From NCBI GenBank assembly GCA_910577885.1, contig CAJTNK010000039.1:11016-17259 (forward strand): 6,244 nucleotides of DNA. The letters run 5' to 3'. Source of the stretch: an uncultured Rikenella sp. Its GTDB lineage: Bacteria > Bacteroidota > Bacteroidia > Bacteroidales > Rikenellaceae. Positions 6,122 to 6,244 of the stretch are shown piece after piece (position 1 is the first letter of the stretch; each line of letters starts with the position of its first letter). The position numbers and the translations under genes were made by a program. The notes beneath the pieces were generated by a model. The model saw only the letters and a list, made by a program, of their open reading frames with translations. It had not been told where the DNA came from and did not search any database.

Positions 6122-6222
6122 TCAAAGCTCGTTTGGCTGAGAAATATGGTGGCTCGAGGCGGTTTTTGTCCAAGAGCGAGTTGCCGCCAGCGGGCTTGTC
6201 TGAGCAAACTCCAGTCTTCGGG

Positions 6223-6236
6223 TGCCGAGCGGCACC
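6223..6236 (+). repeat. 14-nt direct repeat TGCCGAGCGGCACC, right copy
   Basis: This is an exact copy of 5912-5925. Here the hairpin is extended to six pairs, GGTGCC (6221-6226) with GGCACC (6231-6236) and loop GAGC. It lies close to the window end, so I cannot tell whether further copies follow. Confidence 0.6.
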
Positions 6237-6244
6237 TCGCGCCG

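Larger units (their letters stand above)
5873..6244. other. Structured intergenic region, no convincing gene
   Basis: No gene is convincing in this stretch. It is dominated by inverted repeats: GGCC-TGA-GGCC at 5888-5898, a compound hairpin at 5943-5986, GCCCC-ACA-GGGGC at 5995-6007, TTTGC-GTC-GCAAA at 6018-6030, a nested structure at 6046-6121, and GGTGCC-GAGC-GGCACC at 6221-6236. Minus-strand reading frames are open through it, but their codons are imposed by the hairpins. One plus-strand frame, broken by two TAA codons at 5938-5940 and 6061-6063, reads somewhat like protein after the second stop and remains open to the window end. It has no start codon I can support. Confidence 0.55.

Noticed and set aside
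5794..6207. A 137-codon minus-strand frame over the structured region
   Set aside because: Its codons are dictated by the hairpin arms and it overlaps the end of the plus-strand gene. I keep it only as a possibility if other genomes show it conserved as protein.
5912..6236. CRISPR array or insertion sequence
   Set aside because: Only two copies of a 14-nt repeat exist, 311 nt apart, with no regular spacers, no transposase and no terminal inverted repeats.

Overview
The window looks like chromosome from a GC-rich member of the Bacteroidota, most plausibly an Alistipes-like gut bacterium (Rikenellaceae). The evidence is TAnnTTTG-type -7 promoter boxes, little Shine-Dalgarno sequence before starts, an exported bleomycin-hydrolase-type peptidase, a clamp-loader delta' subunit with a four-cysteine insert, and high GC. 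The phylum is fairly secure. The genus is an inference that I could not test.

Layout. Positions 1-207 hold no convincing gene, only repeat-like and hairpin-rich DNA. Next come three minus-strand genes, transcribed right to left: holB (DNA polymerase III delta', 2659-3837), gmd (GDP-mannose 4,6-dehydratase, 1459-2610) and a secreted C1-family cysteine peptidase of the PepC/bleomycin hydrolase type (208-1434 or 1449). Only 48 bp separate holB from gmd, and a candidate promoter for gmd lies in that gap. gmd and the peptidase are almost contiguous, so they are probably co-transcribed. A 105-bp divergent intergenic region (3838-3942) carries two mirror-image candidate -7 boxes. It separates the leftward genes from the plus-strand asnS (asparaginyl-tRNA synthetase, 3943-5310). 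asnS is followed by an unrecognised cytoplasmic protein gene (5366-5872, or 5297-5872 with a longer start). Positions 5873-6244 have no convincing gene but are packed with nested inverted repeats.

How the genes relate. holB and asnS are housekeeping genes for replication and translation. gmd makes the common precursor of GDP-fucose and related deoxysugars for surface glycans, but no sugar-pathway partner gene is present here. The peptidase probably acts outside the cytoplasm. Nothing suggests that the five genes form one pathway.

The most unusual signals are two. One is a strong intrinsic-terminator-like hairpin (two 11-bp arms plus T5) that would end the asnS transcript yet lies inside codons 14-23 of the next gene. 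The other is a structured, repeat-bounded element at 5912-6236, made of two related compound hairpins, each preceded by TTAAGAGG. I found no CRISPR array, tRNA, rRNA or transposase gene.
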